Source: Paraflavitalea soli
Lineage (GTDB): Bacteria; Bacteroidota; Bacteroidia; Chitinophagales; Chitinophagaceae
Assembly: GCF_003555545.1 (NCBI RefSeq)
Contig: NZ_CP032157.1
Location: 5,832,546-5,896,545, forward strand
Length of the DNA: 64,000 nt
Reading direction: 5' to 3'
The notes beneath the pieces were generated by a model. It was not told where the DNA came from and searched no databases. It worked only from the letters and a program-made list of their open reading frames with translations. Positions 26,639-35,987 of this stretch are shown here, one piece after another (position 1 is the stretch's first letter; every line of letters begins with the position of its first letter). The position numbers and the translations under genes are program-made.

Positions 26639-27045
26639 TTTGCATCTACTGAATCATACACGATCACTTTCGTCCAGAGTGATGAACACTCTTCCACAAA
26701 CTTCAGGTGGATAGGATCAACCTGGTAACTAGCCTGGTCGGCATCATTATCGAAAAAGGTACACCAGGAAATAGCGTAACTGGTGTCAATCACGCCGCGG
26801 TTGGTATCAGCAGGCTGGCCGATATGGAACCATTTGATGGTCTTAACAGCCGACAATTTCTTTAATCCGGCAATTAGCTTTGCTTTGTCTTCTTTGCTAT
26901 CGGGGTTCTTTAACCAGAAATATACGTGGTGCACAAACTTATTTTCAGCCATGTCGGTAGTGTTATTTTCCGCTAAAGTAATCAATCCGCCAGCAATAGC
27001 AGCTTTACCGGTACTGGCAATAAATTCACGACGGGTAGTGCTCAT
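26635..27045 (-). CDS. Dabb (stress-responsive alpha/beta barrel) protein with Tat-like signal
   Basis: 136 residues. The first 30 (STTRREFIASTGKAAIAGG) look like a twin-arginine signal. After residue 35, KFVHHVYFWLKNPDSKEDKA opens a Dabb domain, a dimeric ferredoxin-like fold with conserved His in 'HHVYFWLK' and VKTIKWFHIGQPA, and the ending WTKVIVYDSVDA. Dabb proteins include plant stress proteins and ring-forming cyclases, so the activity here is open. It is the first gene of a pair with the DUF2251-like gene, and overlaps it. Confidence 0.8.
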   Translation of the reverse strand: MSTTRREFIASTGKAAIAGGLITLAENNTTDMAENKFVHHVYFWLKNPDSKEDKAKLIAGLKKLSAVKTIKWFHIGQPADTNRGVIDTSYAISWCTFFDNDADQASYQVDPIHLKFVEECSSLWTKVIVYDSVDAK

Positions 27046-27063
27046 ATTACAACAATTTGTTTT

Positions 27064-28242
27064 TTACTTCCTGCTCGCCTTCAACCAATCCTTTATTCCT
27101 TTATAGATCTTTTTAGCCACTGCCCGGTGAAATTTGGGATCCATGATCCTGCGCTCATCTTCTTCATTGCTCAGAAAAGCTATTTCCACCAGGCAGTTGG
27201 GGTATTCGGTTGGGCCGCTTAAAGCGAAATTGAAGTTGCCGATATTTCCGTAATTATCCAAACCCAGTTCCAGCATCCGGTCCAGGATGGTTTGGGTAAG
27301 CGGACGGAAACCGATATAGCGGTAGTAGGTACTGGTACCTTTGGCGGCAGGGTTTCCGGCAGAATTAAGGTGCAGGCTGATAAGAAGGTTAGGATCCTGC
27401 TGGCGCAAGGCCAGGGTACGATCTGTCATGCTGAGGTCTACATCCAAAGTGCGGGTCATGTAAACATGTGCCCCTTTACGGCCAAGGTATTTTTGTAAAG
27501 CTTCTGCAAACTGCAGGGTATACATTTTTTCAAATCCTTTAGAAATTACCCCGGAAGCGCCGGTATTGCTGCCGCCATGACCGGCATCCACGGCAATCAC
27601 CAGGTTCTTCATGCATAGCTTTTCCGGCTGCCGTTTAATACGGATCATCAGGCGTTTACCGCTGCTGTCATAGGCGATATAATGACCCCAGTGTTGCTGG
27701 TGCTTTAATTCAATAAAGACCCTTAGTACATCATCTTCCACCTGCTCATACCAGGCGTTCCTGATTTCCTTAACCGACTTTAATTGGGTGATCCAGTTGG
27801 TATTGGAGGTGACCCCAAAAATATCCACCACCAGGCGTGAAGGATTGATCTGCTGTATACTGCGGTAAGGCAGGCGTTCTTCCATACCTACGGCAACAAT
27901 ATCATGGGTTGCATTGCCATATACCCGCCAGCTTGCGGTGAGGTAATAAGGTTTATTATGTTGTGCTGTATCGGGCTTAACATTGGCTTTGGCTATATAG
28001 CCAGTATGATAGCGTGAAAGCTGAACCTTATAATCTGTTCCAACCGAATCTATCACTTTAAGTACAACATTGGTATCGAGGAAGGTCATCTTGGCGCCAC
28101 CAAGACGGTCATCACCCAGGCCATATTCCAGGAAGGGAAGCTGACCGGTAGTCTTCACATAAAAGTAACTGGCGGTAGTATCCTGCGCCCGGGCATTCAT
28201 CAATACCAGGAACAGGAATGGGATGGATACTATTCGTTTCAT
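27064..28242 (-). CDS. N-acetylmuramoyl-L-alanine amidase, exported
   Basis: Cleaves the bond between muramic acid and the stem peptide, for daughter-cell separation. 392 residues from the ATG at 28242, which starts a signal peptide (MKRIVSIPFLFLVLMNARA, cut before QDTT). Residues about 60-120 look SH3-like (YKVQLSRYHTGYIAKANV), followed by an AMIN-like beta domain. The Amidase_3 zinc domain is residues about 205-390: VIAVDAGHGG (His 1), GFEKMYTLQ (Glu), SLHLNSAGN (His 2), and CLVEIAFLSNEED (catalytic Glu). The frame is open to 28389, but that region lacks any signal. A TTTTG element ends 4 bases before the ATG. Confidence 0.92.
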   Translation of the reverse strand: MKRIVSIPFLFLVLMNARAQDTTASYFYVKTTGQLPFLEYGLGDDRLGGAKMTFLDTNVVLKVIDSVGTDYKVQLSRYHTGYIAKANVKPDTAQHNKPYYLTASWRVYGNATHDIVAVGMEERLPYRSIQQINPSRLVVDIFGVTSNTNWITQLKSVKEIRNAWYEQVEDDVLRVFIELKHQQHWGHYIAYDSSGKRLMIRIKRQPEKLCMKNLVIAVDAGHGGSNTGASGVISKGFEKMYTLQFAEALQKYLGRKGAHVYMTRTLDVDLSMTDRTLALRQQDPNLLISLHLNSAGNPAAKGTSTYYRYIGFRPLTQTILDRMLELGLDNYGNIGNFNFALSGPTEYPNCLVEIAFLSNEEDERRIMDPKFHRAVAKKIYKGIKDWLKASRK

Positions 28243-28352
28243 ATGGCAAAATACACAGCAAACCAATATCAAATTCATTTGCAACAAATTGCTGGCAATA
28301 CATAACCATTTGAAATATCTATGCGATTTTCTCCCTGCAAAACAGGCAGGCA

Positions 28353-28381
28353 TAAAAAAGGTGGCAGTATCAACTGCCACC
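28353..28381 (-). terminator. Intrinsic terminator of the acyl-CoA dehydrogenase gene
   Basis: On the minus strand GGTGGCAGT / ACTGCCACC (9 bp, 4-base loop) followed by a T6 run. Confidence 0.88.
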
Positions 28382-28415
28382 CATATCAATGAATGAGATC
28401 ATTAACTAATTGTTC

Positions 28416-30209
28416 TTACAAAGGATACTTATTGTCCTTGATAAGCTTGTCGGCAATTCTGCGACGGGCATCTTTGCTGTTAAATACTTCTACTTTAGTA
28501 AAGCGTTTTATTCCCAGCAACATCATCCTTTGTTCATCGCCTTCCGCAAATGCATTGATGGCATCCTTACCATATTTGTTGATCTTATCGGCAGCATCAT
28601 ACAGATAAGTACGCATGATGTCGAGTTCAAACTGGCAGGCAGCTTCTCCTTTGCGGTCAGCCAGTTTGATAGCCCTCAATAAAGCGCTTTCTGCATTAAA
28701 GGTCTCAATAGCCATATCGGCAATGTGCATCAATACTTCCTGCTCGCTTTCAATCTTCATCATCAGTTTTTGCACAGCAGCGCCGGCTGTCATCAGGATG
28801 GCTTTCTTGAAGTTGGCAATGGCCTTCTTTTCTTTAGCAAAAGCTTCTTCTTCGCCGCTGCCAAAATCAGGAATACTCATCAGTTCCTTCTGCACAGCCA
28901 TGGCAGGTCCCATAAGATCCAGGCGACCCTTCATGGCACGCTTGAGCACCATATCCACTGTCAGCAGCCGGTTTATTTCATTGGTGCCTTCATAGATGCG
29001 GTTGATGCGGCTATCGCGATAGGCTTTTGAAATTATATATTCATCGCTGTATCCATTACCACCATGCACCTGTACGCCTTCATCTACTACAAAATCCAGC
29101 ATCTCACTACCAAATACTTTCAGCATTGCACACTCAATGGCATATTCTTCTGCAGCACCCAATAAAGCTTCATTAAAGGGCTTACCGGAAGTAAGCAACT
29201 CCTGTTCTTTGTCGTCAATCCATTTAGACGTACGGTATAGGGCACTTTCTGCTACCCACATTTTGATGGCCATTTCGGCCAGTTTGTGTTTAATAGCCCC
29301 AAAGTTGGCAATGGCAGTCTTAAATTGTTCGCGTGTAGTAGCGTACTGAATCGAAGTATTGGCAGCTCTTTTAGCCCCGCCTAATGCAGCAGCACAGAGC
29401 TTCAAACGCCCTATGTTGAGGATATTGAAAGCAATGATGTGCCCCTTACCTATTTCGCCCAATACATTCTCCGCAGGTACTTTACAATCCTGGAAGTACA
29501 ATTGAACGGTAGAAGAACCTTTAATGCCCATTTTGTGCTCTTCCTGCCCCTGGGTGAATCCTTCAAACCCACGCTCCACTATAAAACCTGTGAACTTATC
29601 TCCATCTACTTTGGCAAATACGGTATACACATCGGCAAAGCCGCCATTGGTGATCCAGCATTTCTGTCCGTTCAACAGGTAATGCTTACCATCAGCACTC
29701 AATTTAGCGGTTGTCTTAGCTCCCAATGCATCACTGCCGCTATCAGGCTCGGTAAGGCCATAAGCACCTTTCCATTCGCCGGTAGCCAGCTTGGTAATAT
29801 ATTTTTCCTTTTGGGCATCGGTACCAAAATATAAGATCGGTAAGGTTCCGATACCAGTATGAGCAGCTACAGCCACGGAGAAAGAAAAGCCTCCACCCAA
29901 TCCCTCATTGACGAGGGTAGAGGTGATAAAATCTTTACCGAGACCTCCATAGGCTTCAGGGATGGAAGACCCCAGCAAACCCTGCTCACCAGCCTTGGCT
30001 ACCAAGGAAGGCATGAGTCCCGGCTCCAGTTTGTCAATACGATCAATCACCGGCAGTATTTCTGCATCGAGGAAGGACGTACACATATCTTTCACCATCT
30101 GCTGTTCTTCGTTAAAATCTTCCGGGATAAATGTATCAAAAGCAGAACCTTCTTTGATCAGCCATTCGCCGCCTTTCAAACTTGTGTTTTGTTGTGTTGC
30201 GCTGCTCAT
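28416..30209 (-). CDS. Acyl-CoA dehydrogenase, long Bacteroidota form
   Basis: FAD enzyme of fatty acid beta-oxidation. At 597 residues it is longer than the usual 380-residue ACAD because of a C-terminal helical extension of about 200 residues, typical of the Bacteroidota form. The core shows YGLTEPDSGSDALGAKTTA (residues about 150-170), KCWITNGGFADVY and the catalytic-base region VDEGVQVHGGNGYSDEYIIS, then YRDSRINRIYEGTNEINRLL. The chain length preference cannot be told. The MarR gene lies 49 bases upstream in the same direction, so the pair may be one transcription unit with the regulator first. Confidence 0.93.
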   Translation of the reverse strand: MSSATQQNTSLKGGEWLIKEGSAFDTFIPEDFNEEQQMVKDMCTSFLDAEILPVIDRIDKLEPGLMPSLVAKAGEQGLLGSSIPEAYGGLGKDFITSTLVNEGLGGGFSFSVAVAAHTGIGTLPILYFGTDAQKEKYITKLATGEWKGAYGLTEPDSGSDALGAKTTAKLSADGKHYLLNGQKCWITNGGFADVYTVFAKVDGDKFTGFIVERGFEGFTQGQEEHKMGIKGSSTVQLYFQDCKVPAENVLGEIGKGHIIAFNILNIGRLKLCAAALGGAKRAANTSIQYATTREQFKTAIANFGAIKHKLAEMAIKMWVAESALYRTSKWIDDKEQELLTSGKPFNEALLGAAEEYAIECAMLKVFGSEMLDFVVDEGVQVHGGNGYSDEYIISKAYRDSRINRIYEGTNEINRLLTVDMVLKRAMKGRLDLMGPAMAVQKELMSIPDFGSGEEEAFAKEKKAIANFKKAILMTAGAAVQKLMMKIESEQEVLMHIADMAIETFNAESALLRAIKLADRKGEAACQFELDIMRTYLYDAADKINKYGKDAINAFAEGDEQRMMLLGIKRFTKVEVFNSKDARRRIADKLIKDNKYPL

Positions 30210-30258
30210 AAAAAATGTTTTATATTGATTTAATTCATATGGTAAATAGCAGACTCTT

Positions 30259-30699
30259 CTATTTCAGGTTGTCATACACTATTTGCAATACTTCTTTACA
30301 GATCTCAATGCGTTCGGGTGGTACTCCCTGCAGGGCTTCATTCAATGTTTCCTCGGCCAATCCCATACTTTGTTCCTGCAGCTTTTGTGCCTGTTTGGTG
30401 AGAAAGATCAGGTTCATGCGACGGTCGGCATCTGACGAGACCCTTTTCACCAGTTGCAATTTCTCGAGGTTATCTACGAGCCTTGTAATACTGGGCTTGT
30501 CACGGAAAGTGGCATTGCACAGTTCCTGCTGGCTAATACCATCCTGCTTCCACAAATGATATAATACACTCCACTGCTCGATGGTTACATTGAGTTCGGC
30601 GGTATTGAATTTCTTCTGCAGCCGACGTGCAATAGCAGTTGATGCTTTACCGGTAATAAAGCTGTAGAGCTCTCCTTTTCTAAATTGGTTGTTTGACAT
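30259..30699 (-). CDS. MarR-family transcriptional regulator
   Basis: 146 residues. The winged helix is residues about 45-110: LYHLWKQDGISQQELCNATF (helix-turn-helix start), DKPSITRLVDNLEKLQLVKR (recognition helix), then the wing SSDADRRMNLIFLT with the family's D-x-R-x. The ATG at 30699 is used instead of a TTG at 30723, because a perfect 20-base operator-like palindrome (30700-30719) lies between. It is first in a probable two-gene unit with the acyl-CoA dehydrogenase, so it may sense an acyl compound and repress both. Confidence 0.9.
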   Translation of the reverse strand: MSNNQFRKGELYSFITGKASTAIARRLQKKFNTAELNVTIEQWSVLYHLWKQDGISQQELCNATFRDKPSITRLVDNLEKLQLVKRVSSDADRRMNLIFLTKQAQKLQEQSMGLAEETLNEALQGVPPERIEICKEVLQIVYDNLK

Positions 30700-30719
30700 A
30701 TAGTTGTTTATACAACTAT
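30700..30719. promoter_or_regulatory. Perfect inverted repeat, likely MarR operator
   Basis: ATAGTTGT-TTAT-ACAACTAT: an 8-bp inverted repeat with a 4-base centre, lying immediately upstream of the marR start codon. The size and position fit autoregulation by a MarR dimer. Confidence 0.75.
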
Positions 30720-30991
30720 TCAAACTTACGGAATTTCCTGCTCCCGGGCAAGTTTTTTGCGGCTAATAAATTATTAAGGGTAAACCTGTATAACCCTTGT
30801 TAGTCATATGCGCAAAAAAGATTGCCTATTGGACATAGATCAAATTCGTGGCAAATAATGTCATTTTATCGATCCGACTCAGCGAAGGGGACACAAAATC
30901 GTTAGATTCGTCTTCCCACCCCGTTTATTGATCGTACCCACTTCTGGTACCACTATCCTGTTTCTTTGCCCCATGACCTAAACCTGCAAAC

Positions 30992-32239
30992 ATGAAATAT
31001 TTTTACCTGGCCCTTTTGTGTGCCTCCTGCTGTACTGTAAGTTTTGCACAGAATATGAGGATGGTTGCTATCGGATCTTCCACTACAGGCGGTACTGGCG
31101 CCAACCCAGCAGACAGCGCCTGGGTGAACCGCTTTACCTACTATTATAAAAACCAACTGGGCATAGTGGATATTGTTTATAACCTTGGCTGGGGCGGCTC
31201 CAGCTGTTACAGAGGAATGCCATCCAGTTATTCGCCGCCGGCCGGCCGGGAAGGACCAGATCCTTTCAATAATGTTAGCAGGGCTGTAACACTGCTCTCG
31301 GGCATGGCTATTCCCGCCAATGGGGTGGTGATCGTCAACTACCCTACCAATGGCTATATTACTTACAGCATTGCCGAGATCATGAATTGCCTGCAGGTTA
31401 TCTATGATTCAGCCACCAGGCTTGGCAACAAGTGCTATATCACCACTACACAGCCACGCAATGATGCTGGCTTCAATAATCCTGTTATCAAACGCAAACT
31501 GGCGGATATCAAAGACTCCATTATCAATCGTTTTTCTGTAGGCAATACCATCAATTTCTGGGATGGCATGTTCAATCCGTCAGATACATCAATCCTGCCA
31601 ATCTATGCAGCAGGTGACAATATTCACTTTAATAATGCCGGTCACCGGGTATTATTTGAAAGGGTGAAAGCTAAAAACGTATTCAGTGCGATCCTGCCCA
31701 TCAAGCTGCAGCAATTCACAGGCACTATACAGGATAAAAAAGTTATTCTGAAGTGGACGGTCGATCAGGATGATCCGGCTGGCTCATTTACCATCCAACG
31801 TAGTGCTAACGGACAGGACTTCGAGTCACTGCATCAGCAACCCGTGACCAACCAGGCAGGCACTCATACTTACACATTCACCGATCAAACACTCTTACCG
31901 GGAACCAGTTACTACCGCCTGGCTATCCGGGAAAGGGATCATACTGATTACTCAAAAACAGTTACGATCAAAGCTGCATTGCCGGCTTTGACGATAAAAC
32001 GCCTGTACCCCATCCCAGTCACTAAAAGACTACTGCTGGAACTTGTTGCAGAAAAAGCGCAGCCGATCACCATTGACATTATCACCAGTGGCGGTATGCT
32101 CATACAGCGTACTGCACGCCAAATAACCAATGGCATCAACTATTTGAATGTGCCAGTGGCGCAACTAGCCACCGGCATGTATTATGTGCGGATCAATTGT
32201 GCGGGCAACGAACCGCTTATCCGGGCATTTAACAAATAA
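30992..32239 (+). CDS. Exported SGNH/GDSL hydrolase with type IX sorting domain
   Basis: A 415-residue extracellular esterase-type protein. Signal peptide MKYFYLALLCASCCTVSFA, cut before QNM. The SGNH domain spans residues about 20-240: AIGSSTTGGTGA holds the nucleophile Ser, GWGGSS the Gly, and GDNIHFNNAGHRVL the Asp/His pair. A fibronectin III-like domain (ILKWTVDQDD, YYRLAIRERDHTD) fills about 250-335. The last 80 residues (LTIKRLYPIPVTKRL and ATGMYYVRINCAGN) are a type A T9SS C-terminal domain. That predicts secretion through the outer membrane. The substrate may be a carbohydrate acyl ester. Confidence 0.88.
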   Translation: MKYFYLALLCASCCTVSFAQNMRMVAIGSSTTGGTGANPADSAWVNRFTYYYKNQLGIVDIVYNLGWGGSSCYRGMPSSYSPPAGREGPDPFNNVSRAVTLLSGMAIPANGVVIVNYPTNGYITYSIAEIMNCLQVIYDSATRLGNKCYITTTQPRNDAGFNNPVIKRKLADIKDSIINRFSVGNTINFWDGMFNPSDTSILPIYAAGDNIHFNNAGHRVLFERVKAKNVFSAILPIKLQQFTGTIQDKKVILKWTVDQDDPAGSFTIQRSANGQDFESLHQQPVTNQAGTHTYTFTDQTLLPGTSYYRLAIRERDHTDYSKTVTIKAALPALTIKRLYPIPVTKRLLLELVAEKAQPITIDIITSGGMLIQRTARQITNGINYLNVPVAQLATGMYYVRINCAGNEPLIRAFNK

Positions 32240-32293
32240 AGCATCGTGATCAGATACTTACTGATAATGTTGTAGTTTTATTGCAGTCTGTAT

Positions 32294-33109
32294 ATGCAAA
32301 CTGCTTCAATTAACTATAAGTCGTCACAAATCAATTACTCCTATGGTGGCAGTGGGGAAAAACTGCTGCTATGCCTGCATGGTTATGGGGAATCGGAAAA
32401 AAGCTTTCGGTTCCTGGAAACCTACCTGCCTGCAGGTTACCGCATCCTCGCTATTGATCTGCCCTTCCACGGAGAAACACAATGGCATGAAGGGCTTCAT
32501 TTCACTACCGACGACCTTCTTGCTATCATCGACAGCATTTGCCGGCAACATACTGGCTACACTGGCCGATTGACCATTGCCGGTTTTAGCATGGGTGGAA
32601 GAGTTGCGCTAAGCCTGTTGGAAAAAATACCGGCACAAACCGACAAGGTACTACTGATGGCATCCGACGGTTTAAAGGTTAATATCTGGTACCGCCTGGC
32701 CACCCGTACTATAATAGGTAATCGCTTTTTCCGGTATACTATGCACCGGCCACAATGGTTTTTCTTATTACTAAAAATAGGCGATGCCATAGGGCTTATC
32801 AATCAAAGTGTTTATAAGTTCACCCGCTATTATATTCATGATAAACAGGTACGGGAAGATCTGTATAAGCGCTGGACCTGTATGCGGTACATCAGGCCTC
32901 ATCTTCCCGGAATCAAAAGGTCTGTAGTGCAATATGCTATTCCTGTTCGTTTGTTGTATGGGCAATATGACCGTATAATACGGTATGAAAGGGGAGAAAA
33001 ATTCCGTTCTGGTATTGAATCTTTCTGTACGTTGCGGATAATTCCAACCGGTCACCAGGTGTTACAGGAAAAAAATGTGCAGGTGATCCTTGAATTATTA
33101 CAATTTTAA
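32294..33109 (+). CDS. Alpha/beta hydrolase
   Basis: 271 residues, cytoplasmic. The nucleophile elbow is GFSMGGR (Ser in G-x-S-x-G, near residue 97), with the oxyanion HGYGES near residue 33, the acid in LLYGQYDRIIRYE and the final His in GHQVLQEKN. The substrate is unknown. It is separated by 54 bases from the SGNH gene and 24 from the glycosyltransferase, so it may belong to a run of co-directional genes 30.9-35.4 kb. Confidence 0.85.
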   Translation: MQTASINYKSSQINYSYGGSGEKLLLCLHGYGESEKSFRFLETYLPAGYRILAIDLPFHGETQWHEGLHFTTDDLLAIIDSICRQHTGYTGRLTIAGFSMGGRVALSLLEKIPAQTDKVLLMASDGLKVNIWYRLATRTIIGNRFFRYTMHRPQWFFLLLKIGDAIGLINQSVYKFTRYYIHDKQVREDLYKRWTCMRYIRPHLPGIKRSVVQYAIPVRLLYGQYDRIIRYERGEKFRSGIESFCTLRIIPTGHQVLQEKNVQVILELLQF

Positions 33110-33133
33110 ATCCGTTCAATCAATTTCCTGTAC

Positions 33134-34291
33134 ATGCCAATATTCCTCTTCATATTTTTCTTATTGATGGTGGGATATGCCATCCTTATCAATTTTTACC
33201 ACCGGTCGTGGAACCGGCTGCAATCCTTCAAGTTGCCTCCCGATACAAAACCTTCCACCTTCATCTCCGTTATTGTGGCGGCCCGAAATGAAGAAAAAAA
33301 TTTACCGGCCTTATTGGATTCACTGAACAATCAACGCTATCCTCAGTCATTGTATGAAGTGATCATTGTAAACGACCACTCAACGGACAATACCTGGTCC
33401 ATATTGCAGCAAGCCGCTTATCCTGAATTAAGACTAAGGCCGCTTAACCTGTCGGCCTATATTAACAAAGATGAAACCAGCCGGTCGTTTAAAAAAAAGG
33501 CTATTGAAACAGGTATACAACAATCGAATGGCAGCCTGATCGTTACAACCGATGCAGATTGCCGTTTTGGTGAACACTGGCTGGAGAGCATTGCTGCTTT
33601 TTATGAATCCACGCAGGCAAAGTTCATTGCAGCGCCCGTAAAAATAATAGCCCGGCCCACCCTGCTGGGTATTTTTCAATCGCTGGACTTTATCACCTTA
33701 CAAGGCATAACCGGGGCTTCGGTATCACAGCGTTTCCACTCTATGTGCAATGGTGCTAACCTTGCCTATGAGAAAAAAGCATTTGAGGAGGTCAATGGAT
33801 TTGAGGGGATTGATAATATTCCTTCGGGGGATGATATGCTACTCATGCATAAGATCTATAAAAAATATCCCGAGCAGGTATTTTACCTGAAAGCCAAAGA
33901 AGCCATCGTGTCTACTGATCCGGCATCCAGCTGGAAGGCGTTCTTTCACCAGCGCATTCGCTGGGCCAGCAAGGCAGACAGTTACGACGATAAGCGCATT
34001 TTCTGGACGCTCCTGCTGGTATACTTAATCAATGTTTGTTTTTTAGTAGCTGCCGTAGCTGCTTTTTGGCATAACATCTGGCTATTCTTTTGCCTGATCC
34101 TGTTATTGGCGAAAGTGCTGATCGAATTTCCTTTCGTACATTCAGCAGCCATCTTCTTCGACCAGGGCTCGCTGATGAAGTATTTTCCTTTTTTACAACC
34201 CATACATATTCTATATACTATTATTGCAGGATGGCTGGGCAAGTTTGGAAAATATGAATGGAAGGGGAGGGTAATCAGGAAGCAGGCTTAA
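33134..34291 (+). CDS. Membrane glycosyltransferase family 2
   Basis: 385 residues. One N-terminal membrane helix (LFIFFLLMVGYAILI), a GT2 catalytic domain and two or three C-terminal helices (about residues 290-345). The catalytic domain carries FISVIVAARNEEKNLPALLD, VIIVNDHSTDNTW, the metal-binding acidic triplet in TTDADCRFG and the QRIRW motif in FFHQRIRWASK. This layout is the processive or polyprenyl-type GT2. Donor and acceptor cannot be told. It is 24 bases upstream of the ABC permease. Confidence 0.88.
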   Translation: MPIFLFIFFLLMVGYAILINFYHRSWNRLQSFKLPPDTKPSTFISVIVAARNEEKNLPALLDSLNNQRYPQSLYEVIIVNDHSTDNTWSILQQAAYPELRLRPLNLSAYINKDETSRSFKKKAIETGIQQSNGSLIVTTDADCRFGEHWLESIAAFYESTQAKFIAAPVKIIARPTLLGIFQSLDFITLQGITGASVSQRFHSMCNGANLAYEKKAFEEVNGFEGIDNIPSGDDMLLMHKIYKKYPEQVFYLKAKEAIVSTDPASSWKAFFHQRIRWASKADSYDDKRIFWTLLLVYLINVCFLVAAVAAFWHNIWLFFCLILLLAKVLIEFPFVHSAAIFFDQGSLMKYFPFLQPIHILYTIIAGWLGKFGKYEWKGRVIRKQA

Positions 34292-34315
34292 GTTTACAAA
34301 ACACTATTTTCACCC

Positions 34316-35413
34316 ATGGCTACTGCCACTACACGTTCTACCTGGCGACGACTGAAGCGTAACAAAGGCGCCCTATTTGGCATTGTGATCATCATATTGG
34401 CCTTATTCGTGGCATTACTGGCCTATGTACTAGCTCCTGATGGTACACCCAATGCCAACAGGATGATCGTAGAGATTGGCGGACAAAAGCCTGGTCATAA
34501 ACAACAATTCCTCCTGCTCCCCAAAGAACGCTCTTTTGAAAAAGTATCTTTTTTTACACGCCTTATGAGTGGCCGGGAAGACCGGTATCAATACATCCCC
34601 ATCAGCAGCTATACCAAGACAAAGGACAGCCTCATTATTCAGCAATTTATAGATGAAGGAATTACGGAGCGGATAGCCTATCCCTATTCTGCCACCAGTT
34701 TTCATGATGGCTATTCAAACGGGATGGTTAATATCATCACCCAAACATTTTACCTGGGTACGGATAAATACGGCCGCGATATCCTTAGCAGGCTATTGGT
34801 AGGGGTACGTGTAAGCCTGAGTGTAGGATTGGTGACGGTATTGATATCCCTGAGCATTGGGGTATTGCTGGGCTCGCTGGCTGGGTATTTCAGGGGATGG
34901 GTAGATGATGCCATTATGTGGTTTATCAATGTTATCTGGAGTATTCCTACTTTATTACTGGTATTCGCCATTACCCTTATGTTGGGAAAAGGCTTCTGGC
35001 AGGTATTCATAGCTATTGGTCTTACCATGTGGGTCAATGTAGCGCGCATCATACGGGGTCAGGTATTGAGTGTACGTGAAATGGAATATGTGGAAGCTGC
35101 GCGTGCATTGGGATTTTCTCATCCACGGATCATTGTACGTCATGTGCTGCCTAATGTAATGGGTCCTGTAATGGTGGTGGCCGCCTCCAACTTTGCATCG
35201 GCTATTGTGATTGAAGCGGGCCTCAGCTTCCTGGGTGTGGGTGTGCAGCCTCCGCAACCGAGCTGGGGCTTAATGATCAAGGAGAACTATAATTTCATTA
35301 TTACCCATAATCCTATGCTGGCCCTGGCCCCGGGTTTTGCTATTATGCTGCTGGTACTAGCATTCAATATGCTAGGCAACGGACTAAGAGATGCCTTGCA
35401 GGTAAAAGCTTAA
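34316..35413 (+). CDS. ABC transporter permease, OppC/DppC type
   Basis: 365 residues, inner membrane. One N-terminal helix (residues about 22-42) then a periplasmic region of about 120 residues, then five helices. The cytoplasmic EAA loop is EAARALGFSHPRIIVRHVLP, with the standard G-x(8)-P spacing; FLGVGVQPPQPSWGLMI is the family ending. The periplasmic insert is longer than in most OppC proteins. The partner permease, ATPases and binding protein are not beside it, so it is an orphan in this window. A substrate such as a peptide can only be guessed. Confidence 0.9.
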   Translation: MATATTRSTWRRLKRNKGALFGIVIIILALFVALLAYVLAPDGTPNANRMIVEIGGQKPGHKQQFLLLPKERSFEKVSFFTRLMSGREDRYQYIPISSYTKTKDSLIIQQFIDEGITERIAYPYSATSFHDGYSNGMVNIITQTFYLGTDKYGRDILSRLLVGVRVSLSVGLVTVLISLSIGVLLGSLAGYFRGWVDDAIMWFINVIWSIPTLLLVFAITLMLGKGFWQVFIAIGLTMWVNVARIIRGQVLSVREMEYVEAARALGFSHPRIIVRHVLPNVMGPVMVVAASNFASAIVIEAGLSFLGVGVQPPQPSWGLMIKENYNFIITHNPMLALAPGFAIMLLVLAFNMLGNGLRDALQVKA

Positions 35414-35417
35414 AATG

Positions 35418-35458
35418 AAAAAGTCCGGGATAACCGACTTTTGTCAGCAAGCCCGGAC
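35418..35458 (-). terminator. Intrinsic terminator of the small lipoprotein gene
   Basis: On the minus strand GTCCGGG and CCCGGAC (35423-35429 and 35452-35458) enclose a second hairpin, CTGAC-AAAA-GTCGG, and are followed by a T5 run. Confidence 0.75.
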
Positions 35459-35478
35459 ATGTATGAATTTGTTTCTAT

Positions 35479-35895
35479 TTATTTTCTGGAATAACGGTAG
35501 CTGCCAGTCCACTTATTGGATGCACAGCTTTTAGAGGTAATCGTAATCTTTACAATACTGGGAGTTGCAGATGGGGTATTGGTAATACTGAAATTACTGA
35601 TCGCCGTTTTTACATCTGGCAGCGTTTGAGTAAAGAAGGCAGTTCCTCCTGCTTCAGGCGCGGCAGAGACCTCAATGGTAACACCTGCTGTAGGCAGGCT
35701 GGCAGAGATATTTACCTGTAAAGCGAAGTTGGGACCAGGCCCCGCAGGTTCAGTGCTGCCATTGGCCGGGGTAGTACTCACTGTCATGGCAGTCTCACTG
35801 CAATTGTTATTGCCGCCACCTCCGCCCTTTTTGCAGGAAGAAATAGTGGCCAGGAAAAACAGGGTTGTAAGGCTTAATAATACGATCTTTTTCAT
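35479..35895 (-). CDS. Small predicted lipoprotein
   Basis: 138 residues. Lipobox near residue 21 (LATISSCKKGGGGG), so it is lipid-anchored. The rest is Thr/Ser/Pro-rich and mostly beta, resembling an Ig-like or FN3-like domain: ALQVNISASLPTAGVTIEVS and SIVKITITSKSCASNKWTGS. Three Cys after the lipid Cys. No family recognised. It is a single-gene unit with its own terminator. Confidence 0.7.
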   Translation of the reverse strand: MKKIVLLSLTTLFFLATISSCKKGGGGGNNNCSETAMTVSTTPANGSTEPAGPGPNFALQVNISASLPTAGVTIEVSAAPEAGGTAFFTQTLPDVKTAISNFSITNTPSATPSIVKITITSKSCASNKWTGSYRYSRK

Positions 35896-35987
35896 GTTGC
35901 AATAGGTATTGTAATGGAACTCCCTTTAAAGCTAATATTTAATTGGCTTATTCAGCACATCAATTTTATTGTATAATGCCCGTGAGT

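Noticed and set aside
28242-28389. Longer N-terminus for the amidase
   Set aside because: The extension lacks a signal peptide and overlaps promoter-like sequence; the ATG at 28242 starts a clean signal peptide.
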